A DNA stretch of 64,000 bases from a virus. Every line of letters begins with the position of its first letter. Position 1 is the first letter of the stretch. This document shows positions 63,526-64,000 of the stretch, piece after piece. The stretch is taken from positions 45,847-109,846 of IMG/VR virus record IMGVR_UViG_3300045303_000182; one strand, written 5' to 3'. The position numbers and the translations under genes are program-made. A model generated the notes under the pieces. That model was not told the origin of the DNA. It ran no database searches and saw only the letters and a program-made list of their open reading frames with translations.

Positions 63526-63692
63526 CCTACACCTACACACCGCGCCAGGACGACGTGATCGTCTGGCCGAACGGCCTCACCATGCGCTGCGAGATGAACG
63601 GCATCATCGTGGTCGAGGGCGTGCCCGCTGATGACACACTCACCGTCGAGCCAACGATCGACGGCACCTACCTGATTGGAGTCGTGCAATGA
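63522..63692 (+). CDS. Small protein, unknown
   Basis: A 56-residue beta-rich protein (VIVWPNGLTMRCEMNGIIVV, DTLTVEPTIDGTYLIG). ATGA overlaps on both sides. Unknown. Confidence 0.5.
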   Translation: MTYTYTPRQDDVIVWPNGLTMRCEMNGIIVVEGVPADDTLTVEPTIDGTYLIGVVQ

Positions 63693-64000
63693 GCACGCTG
63701 CCCCCCGTAAACGGTCCTACGGACCTGCCTGGCCTCCGGGACTGGCTCCTGAGTCGCTTCCGCCCCGGTGGTGACCTGCACAGCGTCGATGGTCGGTTCG
63801 TCCACGACAGCCTCAAAGCGGCGCACCTGTGGTGGGTCGAGGAAGAGACGTGCCACCTGCTGGCCGAGTCCGCACCGACGTGGCCCGACGACTACACGTT
63901 CAGCTTCCAAGACCTTCCAACGCCCGCGGGCCTGGCGATCTTCGCCCACGACATCGAAGGCACTGACTCATCACCGGAGGCGAACGGCGAGCCGGTACGC
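63689..64000 (+). CDS. Hypothetical protein, 3' end outside the window
   Basis: The first 104 residues of a protein that continues past the right edge (LRDWLLSRFRPGGDLHSVDG, AAHLWWVEEETCHLLAESAP). It is coupled to the previous gene by ATGA. The partial sequence has no recognised motif. Confidence 0.5.
   Translation, partial: MSTLPPVNGPTDLPGLRDWLLSRFRPGGDLHSVDGRFVHDSLKAAHLWWVEEETCHLLAESAPTWPDDYTFSFQDLPTPAGLAIFAHDIEGTDSSPEANGEPVR

Overview
The window is a 64 kb piece of a large tailed-phage genome with a contractile tail (myovirus morphology). This rests on an unmistakable tail sheath and tail tube pair, a large terminase, a portal, a scaffold and an N4-gp56-like major capsid protein. DNA is GC-rich, coding density is high and most genes overlap by 1-4 bases. 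Many promoters look leaderless, with a TANNNT hexamer 6-8 bases before the start codon, which fits an actinobacterial host. A threonine-rich LPxTG surface protein of a style common in Acidimicrobiia hints at that class, but this is inference. No integrase, tRNA, CRISPR array or insertion sequence was recognised. Both window ends cut through genes.

Layout. 1-35.8 kb, minus strand, read right to left: terminase; a cassette of small and 'polyvalent-like' proteins (34.2-27.4 kb), one with an apparent ADP-ribosyltransferase signature; portal, scaffold, major capsid and a PKD-domain decoration protein; a very large adhesin block (22.3-8.3 kb) with a His-rich collar-type fibre, a collagen-like protein and a fibre built from about forty copies of a ~20-residue Trp-Gly repeat; then neck proteins, sheath, tube, tail-assembly chaperone with a possible +1 frameshift, a tape measure carrying two wall-hydrolase domains, and the start of the baseplate. 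35.9-51 kb: mostly minus-strand small accessory genes (zinc-binding proteins, GNAT, KTSC, a Topo VI-A/Spo11-like Toprim protein, an H1-like basic protein, dCMP deaminase), with plus-strand islands that encode a secreted lysozyme-like protein and a sortase-like lipoprotein. 51-51.6 kb is an unusual non-coding block of perfect hairpins beside an RHH repressor and its palindromic operator. 51.6-64 kb: an orphan C5 cytosine methyltransferase, an SNF2-type helicase, a DUF6011-like zinc protein, a Ku-like protein, a MoxR/CobS-like AAA+ ATPase divergent from a CobT-like VWA protein, and a run of small plus-strand genes.

Regulation is the most striking layer. At least 21 copies of a 10-bp palindrome TAYCNNGRTA, concentrated in gaps between genes, look like operators or stoperators. 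Six near-identical promoters share GCGTGTTGGTTTCTGCTAGC ahead of the helicase, zinc protein, Ku, AAA+ and VWA operons, so these genes appear to form one regulon for DNA-end and nucleoprotein handling. A second set of GCTAGC-containing, apparently leaderless promoters serves accessory genes.
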